A stretch of DNA of 64,000 bases from Desulfofarcimen acetoxidans DSM 771 (GTDB lineage: Bacteria > Bacillota > Desulfotomaculia > Desulfotomaculales > Desulfofarciminaceae): the NCBI RefSeq assembly GCF_000024205.1, contig NC_013216.1:3162001-3226000 (forward strand), in the 5' to 3' direction. The translations under genes were made by a program, and so were the position numbers. The notes below the pieces were generated by a model. It did not search any database, was not told where the DNA came from, and saw only the letters and a list, made by a program, of their open reading frames with translations. Of the stretch, positions 37,833 through 46,749 are shown piece after piece; within the stretch, counting starts at the first letter, position 1; each line of letters opens with the position of its first letter.

Positions 37833-38117
37833 TCAAATAATAATTGACTCAGGACTAACTCCCGTATTCCCAATACTTTCTTCGTGGAAAGAAGACTCAC
37901 TTATAGTTTGAATAAAGGTTATGAAATCATGATCTGGATCAATGGCTTTCTTTAACTTGTTTTTAAGTTCCAGATAGTTTCCTGGAGTGATGTGTCCCCT
38001 GAACACTGATTTTTGATAATGTTTTAAATACTGTTTGCAGATTTTAAATATTTTAGCGACCCGTTTCTCACCCACATCATAAAAAACAATGGCATAATTA
38101 AAATTTGGCTTGTTCAC
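37833..38117 (-). CDS. cas2: CRISPR adaptation protein Cas2
   Basis: A 94-residue Cas2, which forms the central dimer of the Cas1-Cas2 integrase. It opens NYAIVFYDVGEKRVAKIFKI, with the ferredoxin-fold first strand and catalytic-position Asp, and continues YLKHYQKSVFRGHITPGNYL, the typical HxQxSVFxG-like motif. It overlaps cas1 by 4 nt and is the last cas gene before the leader. Confidence 0.95.
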   Translation of the reverse strand: MNKPNFNYAIVFYDVGEKRVAKIFKICKQYLKHYQKSVFRGHITPGNYLELKNKLKKAIDPDHDFITFIQTISESSFHEESIGNTGVSPESIII

Positions 38118-39121
38118 TTTTTATCCTCCATGCAAAAAGGAACGAAGTTTTTTCCTTCCAAAATATGCTTAATGAGCTTATATCCGTCTAACCTGATAGC
38201 TTGTTTGTAACTACACCTTCTTCTTAAGGTTTGATGTTCAAATGTCTGGTTCAACCGTTCTTCAAAAGCCTCGATAAACACTTTGCGCCCAAGCTCGTTT
38301 AGCAGGGCATAATTCAGCTTTTTGTCAAAATGCTTTTCTACCATAATTTTGCGATTATTTACACAATCAAAAATAGTTTTGCAAACCAATACCGGTTTAA
38401 ATACTTCCGACAAATCCAAGCTTAAGGAAAATCGTCGTTCCGCCGGTTCGTGCAAGAAGGAAATAGTTTGATTCAAGTGGGTATGGAAAATTTGCGTAAT
38501 GGTTTTTGTGTACAACAAGGTATTACCAAAAGATATCAGTGCGTTAATGGGATTATCGGGCGGACGTTTTACTCTTTTGTTCATAGCAAAAGACTCGGGC
38601 AGAAATACCCGGAATGACTGATAAAACCGGGCCCATATTTCCCCTTCAATACGCAGTAGCTGTTTAATATTGCCGACAGAATCGACCAAGCGCGAAACAT
38701 CCTTACGCAACCAGTCCAAAAAGTCTTTTAGTTCACTTTTCCCATGTCGGTAATAATGGTAAAGTACAAAATAAGTATTTTTAGCAATTCCCTTAATAAT
38801 TTGTCCCGCGATCTGCAACCTGTTTTGCTCATAAGCCAAAGCCTGAGCAACCGTCAGCCTCCCGCTTAATAATTGCTCTTTGGGATAAAATGTCCCTATA
38901 TAATTTTCATAATAACCGAAGAAATGCACCACAATACCGGCTTTGGCCAAAAGTTGAAGCAACTTTGTGCTCAGGGTGATATCATTAAAGCAGTATAGTT
39001 CCCGCGTATCCTTGATGGGAATATAAAAATTACCATCTTCTTTACGGAATGCTATGGAAAAATCCTTTTGATACAAATCTCCGGCTGAAAAAATATACCG
39101 GGTATCACTGCTCTTACCCAT
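38114..39121 (-). CDS. cas1: CRISPR integrase Cas1 (I-B type)
   Basis: A 335-residue Cas1. The N-terminal beta domain includes YIFSAGDLYQKDFSIAFRK. The catalytic helical domain carries LLRIEGEIWARFYQSF (Glu ligand), HEPAERRFSLSLDLSEVFKP (His and Asp/Glu ligands) and a DNLINALIS-like PPDNPINALISFGNTLLY segment. All metal-binding residues appear present. The ATG lies behind GAGGAGGGATGG. It overlaps cas2 by 4 nt. With Cas2 and Cas4 it would serve the large array and perhaps also the III-B arrays, which have no adaptation genes here. Confidence 0.97.
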   Translation of the reverse strand: MGKSSDTRYIFSAGDLYQKDFSIAFRKEDGNFYIPIKDTRELYCFNDITLSTKLLQLLAKAGIVVHFFGYYENYIGTFYPKEQLLSGRLTVAQALAYEQNRLQIAGQIIKGIAKNTYFVLYHYYRHGKSELKDFLDWLRKDVSRLVDSVGNIKQLLRIEGEIWARFYQSFRVFLPESFAMNKRVKRPPDNPINALISFGNTLLYTKTITQIFHTHLNQTISFLHEPAERRFSLSLDLSEVFKPVLVCKTIFDCVNNRKIMVEKHFDKKLNYALLNELGRKVFIEAFEERLNQTFEHQTLRRRCSYKQAIRLDGYKLIKHILEGKNFVPFCMEDKK

Positions 39122-39135
39122 CCTCCATCCCTCCT

Positions 39136-39621
39136 CTAAATGAAACAGTATTCAAAATATGCACATTTTTTACAAGTCGGCTTTCGAATAGGCGGAGGCG
39201 GCAGTTCTTGTTTTAAGAATTCCTCTATTTGCTGGTATTGGGTCTTGCAATCCCTAATATCTTCTTCCGTCAGTATCAAAGTATGAACGCTTTTACTTTG
39301 TTTATTTTTTTCCAGACATTCCAAACGTCCTTTTCGATTAACTCCTTTGTCGTGTAAAACAACCAAATAAAACTCCAATTGGGCTCTGGCCGCTGCCAGA
39401 TCAGCATCAGATTTTTTGATTTCAACAACATATTCCGCCGTTAATTTATCAAGCTTGATACCCTCCAGCGCTATCTCATCTTTGTCCTGCTTTTTTAATT
39501 CATGCATTATTTTCCCAACCCGTACATCTTCTGAATTGTCCTCCAAATTTATTTTGTGGTAAAACAACCAACATTGCCTTTGACAATGCGTATAATAATT
39601 CACCACCGTTCCGGTCAGCAT
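39136..39621 (-). CDS. cas4: CRISPR adaptation nuclease Cas4
   Basis: A Cas4 family Fe-S PD-(D/E)XK nuclease, about 161 residues, that trims prespacers and helps choose the PAM end. The first cysteines are in HCQRQCWLFYHK, and the C-terminal cluster is CKKCAYFEYC. YVVEIKKSDAD supplies the nuclease Glu-x-Lys, and RVGKIMHELK the conserved early helix. The ATG at 39621 overlaps the cas3 stop (TGATG). It sits between cas3 and cas1 as usual for I-B. Confidence 0.94.
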   Translation of the reverse strand: MLTGTVVNYYTHCQRQCWLFYHKINLEDNSEDVRVGKIMHELKKQDKDEIALEGIKLDKLTAEYVVEIKKSDADLAAARAQLEFYLVVLHDKGVNRKGRLECLEKNKQSKSVHTLILTEEDIRDCKTQYQQIEEFLKQELPPPPIRKPTCKKCAYFEYCFI

Positions 39622-42005
39622 CACAAAAATATCCCCCCATAATATTTTTCCAACTCATCTCTGTTCAAAACTCCATCATCAATAAAACGCTCCCCGCCTT
39701 CAATAAAATAATAGCCGCCGTATTCCTCGGCACCGGCAGGAATCTTATCCCTGAATACCGTAAAGGTAAAGTAGGACATTTCTAGAGCTAGTCTGGAATA
39801 CTCGACCATACGCTGGGCATAGCCCATTTCCTTATAGCTGCCCAAAGCCTTGAATTCCTCCCACACCTGATACCCGTCTAATTCTTCCCAGACATAAGGA
39901 ATAAAAAGCTGCCAACTACGTTCAATTAAGCGCATTTTCTCTTCTATGTTCCTGCAATTAAACTGCGCACAATTCTCATATAGATTAGCCAGGTTTTTCC
40001 GGTTAGCTTTACTTGTCTTGTCTATTAAATCCCTAAAAACCCGCGCATAAATTTCGTCAAATCGTTTTTCCTGAAGATTTTGCCGTATAGCAGGATCCTG
40101 GATAGAATATCTCAGCCTGGCATCCCCTCTATAGATCAACGACGCATCGTCAAAATCGAAAAAGTAGGCCACAGCACCACCGGCATTTAGACAGGACCTG
40201 TTGATTCGTCCCAAAAATTGCTCTTCGGAATCAAGAAGAGAGATATCTTTAAATCCAATTTCCATGTCAATGTTCACACCTGCTTCAATGACTTGAGTGG
40301 CAATGAGAATTAGCTTCTCACCTCTGTCGATCCGCCGGATTACCTTATCCCGTCTGGCCGCACTGTCGTCACCCGTAAGCAAAACAGCATTACACTCTTC
40401 CTTGCAAAGCTCGAAAAATTGCCTGGCCGTCTTTTTCTTGATAAATTCCACCAACACACGTTTGTCCCGGAAACGCAATACTTCTTCTTTCAGTTCCTCC
40501 AGAGCAATCTCGCCTTTTTCCAGCAGAGAGAAATCCAACTGCACCCTTCCCTGAAAAAGCGGGTGCCGGTAATACCTTTGCGGAACTTCCACAAGTGCGG
40601 CAAATTTTGCGTCTACCGTCCTAAGCAGTTGATTCAGCTGCGGCAGAGTGGCAGACATCATAATGATCTTAATATGAAGCTGTTGAGCATAACTTTGCAG
40701 AAAACCAATTATTTCCCGCCAAATACTGTTTTTGTAGCTTTGGATTTCATCAAGTATGACCACACTGTTGCAGAGTTTGAGCAAGGGGAAGCACTGCTCA
40801 CGCCCACAACCGAACAAAGCATTGAAGAAGTTAACATGAGAAGTCAAGACAATTGAATAATTATTGAAGATATAATCCAGCCAGGCTGCCTCATACTTAT
40901 CTTTCCGCTCTTCCCTGCCCATCACAACCGGCGTGATGGAATTGATTACCGCCAGTTGATCGTTGAAAAAGGGAAGCAGAGCTTTCTTAGTCTGCTCTAC
41001 AAGGGTATTAAAAGGGAAAACATAAAATACACTATTTATATTGGGATCCATCTCCAAAACACGTAAGGTAAGGTTGACAGCCATATTGGTTTTTCCGGCA
41101 CCGGTGGGTGCCTCCAGGTAGTAGATATTGGCCTCCGGTTGAGCCAACAAGTTCCGCTCCGCCTCTAAAAACAATTGATTTCGCAAGGCGTTGATCGGAT
41201 CTCCGCTAAAAGTTGCCGGATCCTTCTGGTAATTACGAATGCTCCGGCAGATAGTACTGTCATCATAGCACCGTTTCAAATTTTCCCCACTGTTTTCAAT
41301 CACTGCAGGCCGCATGGCGTGGCCTGTCATGAACTCCTGAGCAGCACAGTAGTCGCAGCCTGTAATCAAGGCGTATAATAACCGACACAGGATATAAAAA
41401 TTTATTGGGCTTACAAATACTTCAGACTCCTGCATATAATAACGGATATTTTCAAAAATACTGCTGTCTAGATCGCTTTTGTAATATCTCTCACTCCAAG
41501 TTTCCAGCTGCGAAAAATCATGCCCGTTGTCTAATTTTCCATGGTGTTTACAGATACAATAGGCAAAGGACGCGAGGCATTTTTGCACAGCCAACGTTGG
41601 ATTATTGAGCAGAATTTTGTACATATGATCTATGTACAAATAAGCGGAAGCCAGGGCATGATGAGAATTTCTTGCCTGCCTGCACATTTCCTTAAACAAT
41701 CCGTTATCCAGCACCTCGTATTGAAAGCGGGGATTAATTTTTCCCGCATCATGCAAATAAATAGCATAGAGGAACAAAAGATAAACTGTTTGCTCCTCTT
41801 CTCCCTGAAAACCACATGCGGCAATTAAACCTTTGATAATTTCCTCCATTCCTTTTTTTTCACAATACACTTCGTAATAGTGCATCGTCAGTTCGGAATG
41901 AGCCAGCAGAGTTTCCGTTTCTCTGCTGCCGCCAGTATTTCTGGTATGAGCCAAGTAACGAAGATCCCGCATTATCTCCGGCGCAATCATATTGATCTTA
42001 CTCAT
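39621..42005 (-). CDS. cas3: Cas3 HD nuclease-helicase
   Basis: The interference nuclease of the type I system. An N-terminal HD domain has His near 41 and the HD pair in YAIYLHDAGKINPRFQ (about 90). The helicase follows, with Walker A APTGAGKTNMAVNL, DEIQ box (VVILDEIQSYKN), MMSATLPQL, and motif VI region EEQFLGRINRSC. All are intact. I place the start at the ATG at 42005 because GGAAGG lies 7 nt upstream; the frame is open to 42020. It follows cas5 by about 20 nt and overlaps cas4. Confidence 0.96.
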   Translation of the reverse strand: MSKINMIAPEIMRDLRYLAHTRNTGGSRETETLLAHSELTMHYYEVYCEKKGMEEIIKGLIAACGFQGEEEQTVYLLFLYAIYLHDAGKINPRFQYEVLDNGLFKEMCRQARNSHHALASAYLYIDHMYKILLNNPTLAVQKCLASFAYCICKHHGKLDNGHDFSQLETWSERYYKSDLDSSIFENIRYYMQESEVFVSPINFYILCRLLYALITGCDYCAAQEFMTGHAMRPAVIENSGENLKRCYDDSTICRSIRNYQKDPATFSGDPINALRNQLFLEAERNLLAQPEANIYYLEAPTGAGKTNMAVNLTLRVLEMDPNINSVFYVFPFNTLVEQTKKALLPFFNDQLAVINSITPVVMGREERKDKYEAAWLDYIFNNYSIVLTSHVNFFNALFGCGREQCFPLLKLCNSVVILDEIQSYKNSIWREIIGFLQSYAQQLHIKIIMMSATLPQLNQLLRTVDAKFAALVEVPQRYYRHPLFQGRVQLDFSLLEKGEIALEELKEEVLRFRDKRVLVEFIKKKTARQFFELCKEECNAVLLTGDDSAARRDKVIRRIDRGEKLILIATQVIEAGVNIDMEIGFKDISLLDSEEQFLGRINRSCLNAGGAVAYFFDFDDASLIYRGDARLRYSIQDPAIRQNLQEKRFDEIYARVFRDLIDKTSKANRKNLANLYENCAQFNCRNIEEKMRLIERSWQLFIPYVWEELDGYQVWEEFKALGSYKEMGYAQRMVEYSRLALEMSYFTFTVFRDKIPAGAEEYGGYYFIEGGERFIDDGVLNRDELEKYYGGIFL

Positions 42006-42027
42006 TAATGTACCTTCCATTCAATAA

Positions 42028-42768
42028 TCAATAAAAGCAATACTGCAGTTCCCCGTCCGCATATAGCAGGGGAGGCAGCACCGCTTCAGGAACGGTGCAA
42101 TTAGTAAAAATATAGCGTCCAAATTCATAAAAATTGTACTTAGGCACTAAACCGGTCGGAGCAGTTTCCACAAATAAATATTGCGCAGGCCCGCCTCCAC
42201 CCAAAGCATTGAGATCCCCATCATATAAAAACAGCGAATCAATACGGGACTGCCTGGAAGGAAAAAGCTCCACCATATGCATATCCTCAATCTGGGCTGG
42301 AAAATCATTGCGGCCTAAATAGGGAAGATAAACGCATCGTCCTTCCAAAAGACTGCTGCAAAGCTTATCCCAAACAATATCATCCAAATTATTCTGCTTC
42401 AGAAAAATAGTCCAACTGGGATTTTCCAGCCATTGTTCCCGCACCTGCAAATTACCGCCTTTTTCCCTCGACGCATACCCCACACTGTTATTAAAATATT
42501 GTATTTTTTTAGTAAAATAACCGTTTTTGGTATTGGGAACTACGGATATCTGCAGGGAAGAAAGCACCTCGTAAAACTCCGGAAAGATTGGATCCTCCTG
42601 TCCGTGGAGTTTGGCATTGCGGTACCCGCTTAATCCTAAAACCGCTCCCAGCAAGCCCAGCAGAGCAACTTTGTGGATATTGTTATAGGTAAAATAAACA
42701 AGAGTGTTAACATCAGGCTGTCGAAAGCAAGCCGCCGAACCGGAAAGAGTGAAGCGCAGACTTTTCAT
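42028..42768 (-). CDS. cas5: Cascade subunit Cas5 (I-B)
   Basis: Cas5 binds the crRNA 5' handle in Cascade. The N-terminal RAMP strand LRFTLSGSAACFRQPDVN and the following NIHKVALLGLLGAVLGLSGY are typical of Cas5 in the I-B/Hmari group. The start is taken as the ATG at 42768, with AAGGGG 8 nt upstream, giving 246 residues. The gene lies between cas7 and cas3, with about a dozen bases on the cas7 side. Confidence 0.9.
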   Translation of the reverse strand: MKSLRFTLSGSAACFRQPDVNTLVYFTYNNIHKVALLGLLGAVLGLSGYRNAKLHGQEDPIFPEFYEVLSSLQISVVPNTKNGYFTKKIQYFNNSVGYASREKGGNLQVREQWLENPSWTIFLKQNNLDDIVWDKLCSSLLEGRCVYLPYLGRNDFPAQIEDMHMVELFPSRQSRIDSLFLYDGDLNALGGGGPAQYLFVETAPTGLVPKYNFYEFGRYIFTNCTVPEAVLPPLLYADGELQYCFY

Positions 42769-42780
42769 CGTCTTCACCCC

Positions 42781-43713
42781 TTAATAAATGGAATAAACGC
42801 TGCAATTAAGCGAACCATACTCTACATCGACAGTGACCGGATTACAGTAAAGTTCCACGAATTGGATTTCCTCCTGGCGCGGGGCCAAGAAATTTGCCAG
42901 TTTGCTCAGGTCAAACAAAATCCGATCTTCCTTCTTGCGTACCGTTACATAGCGATCCAAATTGGCCAGGTATAATTGGCTATCCTCTTTCATTTCAATA
43001 AACAAGGCCAGTTCATTTTCGCAGCCGCTTTTGGAATTAGTATTAAAAGCTGTGGTGGCTACTCTGGCAGCCCATTTAAATTTTTCATACGCTTCAACGG
43101 TATAACCCTCAAAGCCGTCAGCCAGCCCGATAAAATCATTATAATTGGCGGGATTCACTGAGAAAGAATATACGTAATGCGCTTCATCAGTGACAATCTT
43201 GGTCCCCATGGTAGAAGCCAGCTTGCCCTCACTTTTCTCATTAGAATTGCGGAATGGAGAAAGAATCTCCTGCGTCAGCACATGGGTATCCTCAAAAAGG
43301 TTGCGCCCCTGGTTAATCTGCACTGCCCCTGTGATGCTGATGTTCTGTTTTTTCTCGGCAAAGGTGGCACCGAAATTCATGACATCTATGGCGGAAAACA
43401 GTTTGCCTAAAACCTCTTTAGAAGATGTTTTTTCATCCAGGTTCCCGAAAAGTTCCGTATATCTCTCATTCAAATCCCTGGGTTGAATCTTTTCACCTTC
43501 TTCTTTATTTTTCATGCTTTGCATGCTTTTAATATAAAGTATTGGGTCACCTTGCATTAGCCACATGCGCTTCATTGGATATTTCAGGGCTTTATCGCTG
43601 CCAAAGATATGACTATCGGTAGTCGTTTTGGGATATCCTGACAGGTCTGCATTGAAATTGGCCATATAAGCACCAACGGCAAGAATTCCATACACTCTAT
43701 TAGTTTTCTGCAT
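42781..43713 (-). CDS. cas7: Cascade backbone subunit Cas7 (Csh2-like)
   Basis: Cas7 coats the crRNA spacer in Cascade. The frame is open to 43845, but the start is surely the ATG at 43713 (MQKTNRVYGILAVGAYMANF). It has AAGGAGG 9 nt upstream and overlaps the cas8b end by 14 nt, giving 310 residues. Typical Csh2 features are the early NRVYGILAVGAYMANFNADL, GATFAEKKQNISITGAVQIN and the DEAHYVYSFSVNP segment. No catalytic residues are expected. Confidence 0.93.
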   Translation of the reverse strand: MQKTNRVYGILAVGAYMANFNADLSGYPKTTTDSHIFGSDKALKYPMKRMWLMQGDPILYIKSMQSMKNKEEGEKIQPRDLNERYTELFGNLDEKTSSKEVLGKLFSAIDVMNFGATFAEKKQNISITGAVQINQGRNLFEDTHVLTQEILSPFRNSNEKSEGKLASTMGTKIVTDEAHYVYSFSVNPANYNDFIGLADGFEGYTVEAYEKFKWAARVATTAFNTNSKSGCENELALFIEMKEDSQLYLANLDRYVTVRKKEDRILFDLSKLANFLAPRQEEIQFVELYCNPVTVDVEYGSLNCSVYSIY

Positions 43714-45499
43714 TTTTGTCAGCCTCCTTATTCTTTTCATTACCTTTTTTATCTTTATCCTTGTCCTTATAATAAATAATGCTACTTGACGCAAAACCGT
43801 AGAACAGGGCGTCCAGGTTAATGGATTCCTCTTCTTTTGATTCATAGGAAGATACGATACTCAACATATTGTTAAAACGAGAATTATCGGTGTCAATAGC
43901 GTAAGCATACTTTTGAAAATGCTTACGATGTTCCCTTTTGATATCTTCCACACTTTTGGCGGACGCAATCCCGCGCCATAAAACATCATAATGCAGTTTC
44001 TGTGCTTCACTCAAACTGAAATAATAATAAAGAAGTTGTCCCACCGCCAAATAAAATTCCATGGAACTTTGGCAGGCAATATACTCTTTACTGTCGGTTT
44101 TGAGAACTTTTTCTTTTAATACGATATATGTCTCTTCTATGGCATATCCCATATCGTTTTCCCCCCTACGAAAATAGTTTAAGAGTGATAACCGGACATT
44201 GAGTGCATGAGCCAGATCAGATATATACTTCAGATTTTGCAGCCTGGCCAGGAGCACCCCCATCGTGACTTTGTCCACACAGCTTTGCATAGGACAATCG
44301 TTTTCTTTTCTCAACCAGGCATGCAGGGCTTCTCGCGTCAGCACGATTTGATCGGCCAGCACTTGGGGTAAGCTATCGGTCACTTGAATTTTTTCCGTGT
44401 AATAATTACGGACCAACTGTCCCCCGTACAAATAAGCGTTGATATGTGCCTCCACGGCGCTTAATTTGTTCAGTTTGTCGCCCGGATATTTCGGGGCATC
44501 CAGGTAATTCTCGAAATTCACCGGATTGTCCATCCGATCCCGGAAGCTTGGCAAAAAATCATAATCATTTACCGTTACATTCATTCCCCTGTCCAAATGG
44601 ACATAAACAGCAGGCTTTCGCACTTTCATCTCACTTGCCACGGTAAACAGTCCCGGAAGATCATGTTTACCAACGGGAAAATAACCGGTATAAAGTGGTT
44701 TCCCATCTTTTTCCTGTCCATTAAGCCATAAAAAGAATTTGTGCAATAAAACGCCTTCTTCTGCCGTAATTCGATAAGGCACCTTAAATTCCGTCGTTTT
44801 ATGTTCCAGGTAGGGTTTTTTGGCATTCATGCCCATATTGGCATTTGATAAGCCAAGAACCTGGCCGTTGATTTTTTTGTTGTATTTGTTATCGTTGAAT
44901 ATTTTAGGCAGCAGGTAACGCCCGCTTTCATATATATAATCCTCTAAATTTTTGTCCAAAAATAGTTTAATATAACAGTTATCTTTGATATTATAATGAT
45001 TAATCCTTTCCTCTACCGTTTTCAAAGAAGAAAGAAATAGCGCTTTGCTTTTCTCAACGGTTTTGTCTTGCAGCGGCTCATATCCTGCGGCTTTTAGAAT
45101 TTCGGCACTTTCTTTATCCCTGGTGCCGAGCAAGGCGTTGAAATAACGGTCAATATGTTCCTTTAACTCAGGATTCACCGCCCCAACCCCAAAAGTATCG
45201 TGTTTACAGAATAAAGTATACAGATTATTGCTATGAATCTTCTTTTTGGGATCTACCGGTTTATTCATTTCAATCAAACTGCTGGCAAAATCCGCCTGTT
45301 TAAACCACTCAAACAAAGGGTCATTTTCCGGCAAAACCATTTTTTTTGTTACATAAAATTCTTCCATCCCGCTATCTTTGTTTAAACGAAGATACAATCC
45401 GGGTTTAAGCCGGTAATTTTGCACAACCATGCTATCGGCATCAAACTCAGGGTATTGAGATTGATGATCAGTAAATTCATGAAGGAGTTCCTTCAGCAT
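43700..45499 (-). CDS. cas8b: Cascade large subunit Cas8b (Csh1-like)
   Basis: Large subunit that recognises the PAM and recruits Cas3 in I-B Cascade. The start is the ATG at 45499 (MLKELLHEFTDHQSQYPEF), preceded by CAGGAGGTG; the frame is open to 45529. The 599-residue protein has the Csh1-like N-terminus and a long mostly helical C-terminal half ending in a Lys/Asp/Asn-rich tail (DKDKDKKGNEKNKEADKN). Identification relies on size, Csh1-like segments (YLRLNKDSGMEEFYVTKK) and position between cas6 and cas7. Confidence 0.9.
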   Translation of the reverse strand: MLKELLHEFTDHQSQYPEFDADSMVVQNYRLKPGLYLRLNKDSGMEEFYVTKKMVLPENDPLFEWFKQADFASSLIEMNKPVDPKKKIHSNNLYTLFCKHDTFGVGAVNPELKEHIDRYFNALLGTRDKESAEILKAAGYEPLQDKTVEKSKALFLSSLKTVEERINHYNIKDNCYIKLFLDKNLEDYIYESGRYLLPKIFNDNKYNKKINGQVLGLSNANMGMNAKKPYLEHKTTEFKVPYRITAEEGVLLHKFFLWLNGQEKDGKPLYTGYFPVGKHDLPGLFTVASEMKVRKPAVYVHLDRGMNVTVNDYDFLPSFRDRMDNPVNFENYLDAPKYPGDKLNKLSAVEAHINAYLYGGQLVRNYYTEKIQVTDSLPQVLADQIVLTREALHAWLRKENDCPMQSCVDKVTMGVLLARLQNLKYISDLAHALNVRLSLLNYFRRGENDMGYAIEETYIVLKEKVLKTDSKEYIACQSSMEFYLAVGQLLYYYFSLSEAQKLHYDVLWRGIASAKSVEDIKREHRKHFQKYAYAIDTDNSRFNNMLSIVSSYESKEEESINLDALFYGFASSSIIYYKDKDKDKKGNEKNKEADKNAEN

Positions 45500-45503
45500 T
45501 TTT

Positions 45504-46202
45504 TCACCTCCTGGCAATGCAGTAGCCAAAACCCAGTCCGTTTTTTTCCAGAAGACCTACCGCCAAAGCTGTAAAGGCAAGTTGCTGGGCCCAAGGGTTG
45601 GGCTTTACTCTCAGTCGTATTTTATGGCCGAGCAGTATAGCCCTTTTCCCTCTATAGCTCATGACTATGGGTTTTTGGTTGAGCATTGTAATATGGTTGA
45701 AAAAAAATTCTTCGGGCACGGAAAGGGACGCATCCCAAGTCTTGGATTTTTTTAGAATATTCACATGCAGACGCTCGGACAAAAGCCCTATTCCGTTCTC
45801 AGGCATCCAGCAACGGTTATCAATCGTACAAACAATAGGCGTCAATGTAACCAGTTCTTCAATAGTCTTTAGCTTGTAATTTTTTAATTCACTTGAAATA
45901 ACCTTAGCCAAGCCTTTCGCTTTTGGTAAATACTGCTTTACCTTAAGAGCAAATTTTAGATCCAGCGTACGCAAGTGGAAACAATATATTCTTCCTTTGC
46001 GATAAATCCGGTCGGCCTCCAGGGGATAGGGCGCAGAAAAAACATAAAATTTGAATGTATTTCGATGATGGAAGTCTTTTAGTTGCTCGTCATAAATCAT
46101 GCTGTTATTAATAATTTCCGCTAAAGCAGACTGCACCTCGCGGGCAGGTATATCTTCATGAAATCTAACTGTCGATAAGATTTCATGGTAACACTGCACC
46201 AT
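45504..46202 (-). CDS. cas6: CRISPR RNA endonuclease Cas6
   Basis: First gene of the cas operon. Cas6 cuts repeat RNA to give crRNAs with the ATTGAAA-type handle. The C-terminal glycine-rich loop GLLEKNGLGFGYC is the family hallmark, and HEDIPAREVQSALAEIINNS is the usual N-terminal region. A conserved His lies in DFHHRNTFKFYVFS. I choose the ATG at 46202 (MVQCYHEIL), about 8 nt after GGGAG; an ATG at 46220 is also possible. No other cas6 is seen, so it may also process the III-B repeats, which share the ATTGAAA end. Confidence 0.92.
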   Translation of the reverse strand: MVQCYHEILSTVRFHEDIPAREVQSALAEIINNSMIYDEQLKDFHHRNTFKFYVFSAPYPLEADRIYRKGRIYCFHLRTLDLKFALKVKQYLPKAKGLAKVISSELKNYKLKTIEELVTLTPIVCTIDNRCWMPENGIGLLSERLHVNILKKSKTWDASLSVPEEFFFNHITMLNQKPIVMSYRGKRAILLGHKIRLRVKPNPWAQQLAFTALAVGLLEKNGLGFGYCIARR

Positions 46203-46259
46203 GATCCCATCTCCCTTCAATGTTATATTATTATTAATTTAAGTAATATGTATGTATAA

Positions 46260-46288
46260 ATAATACCCCACATAGCAAAATCCGTCAA
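46260..46288 (-). promoter_or_regulatory. Sigma-A-type promoter of the I-B cas operon
   Basis: On the minus strand TTGACG (46283-46288) and TATTAT (46260-46265) are separated by 17 nt, close to the vegetative consensus TTGACA-N17-TATAAT. The -10 lies about 57 nt upstream of the cas6 start. It is the clearest housekeeping promoter in the window. Confidence 0.75.
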
Positions 46289-46749
46289 TATCTCTTTTAA
46301 TATTTATTTCCAGTTACTATTTTGATGTTTTTTGAGTATACTATTTATTGAAACAAGCAATGTATTGAAATATGTTTTATTACTATTAAGTGTTCGCAAC
46401 CTTCACATCTGATGTTTAAAATGCATTGCACACCTGAAACCGAAACATAATGTTTGTTTCAATTACAAAGACAGCACCCTTCTTGAAAGATGAAGAGTGC
46501 TGTTCTTTATATTTTAGAGAAGATACTAGAAAAAACCGCCTCATGCTCAAAAAAATAAGACAGAAGGTGACATTGTTATCATTGAGCTATAGAAAAAATT
46601 AATACCGCAAACAAGATGATAACAACGGAATCACTGGATATTGTAGTGGTTCCTTGTATTTTTAAAATAAATTTAATTTTTCAGTGGCCTCCTTTAGAGG
46701 TAGGGGAATTCTGGCTGGTTTTGGTGTAATTCTCCAACTTCAAGATATG
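46289..46749. other. Intergenic region with two hairpins
   Basis: No gene seen. ACAGCAC at 46471 pairs with GTGCTGT at about 46497-46503, with extra pairing inside. GGAATCACT at about 46629 pairs with AGTGGTTCC near 46647, with one G-U; on the plus strand a TTGTATTTTT run follows. These probably end transcripts of the sensory operon and insulate it from the cas promoter. Confidence 0.45.

Noticed and set aside
42781-43845. Extended N-terminus of Cas7 (44 more codons)
   Set aside because: The added part overlaps the cas8b end, is not Cas7-like, and a strong AAGGAGG precedes the ATG at 43713.
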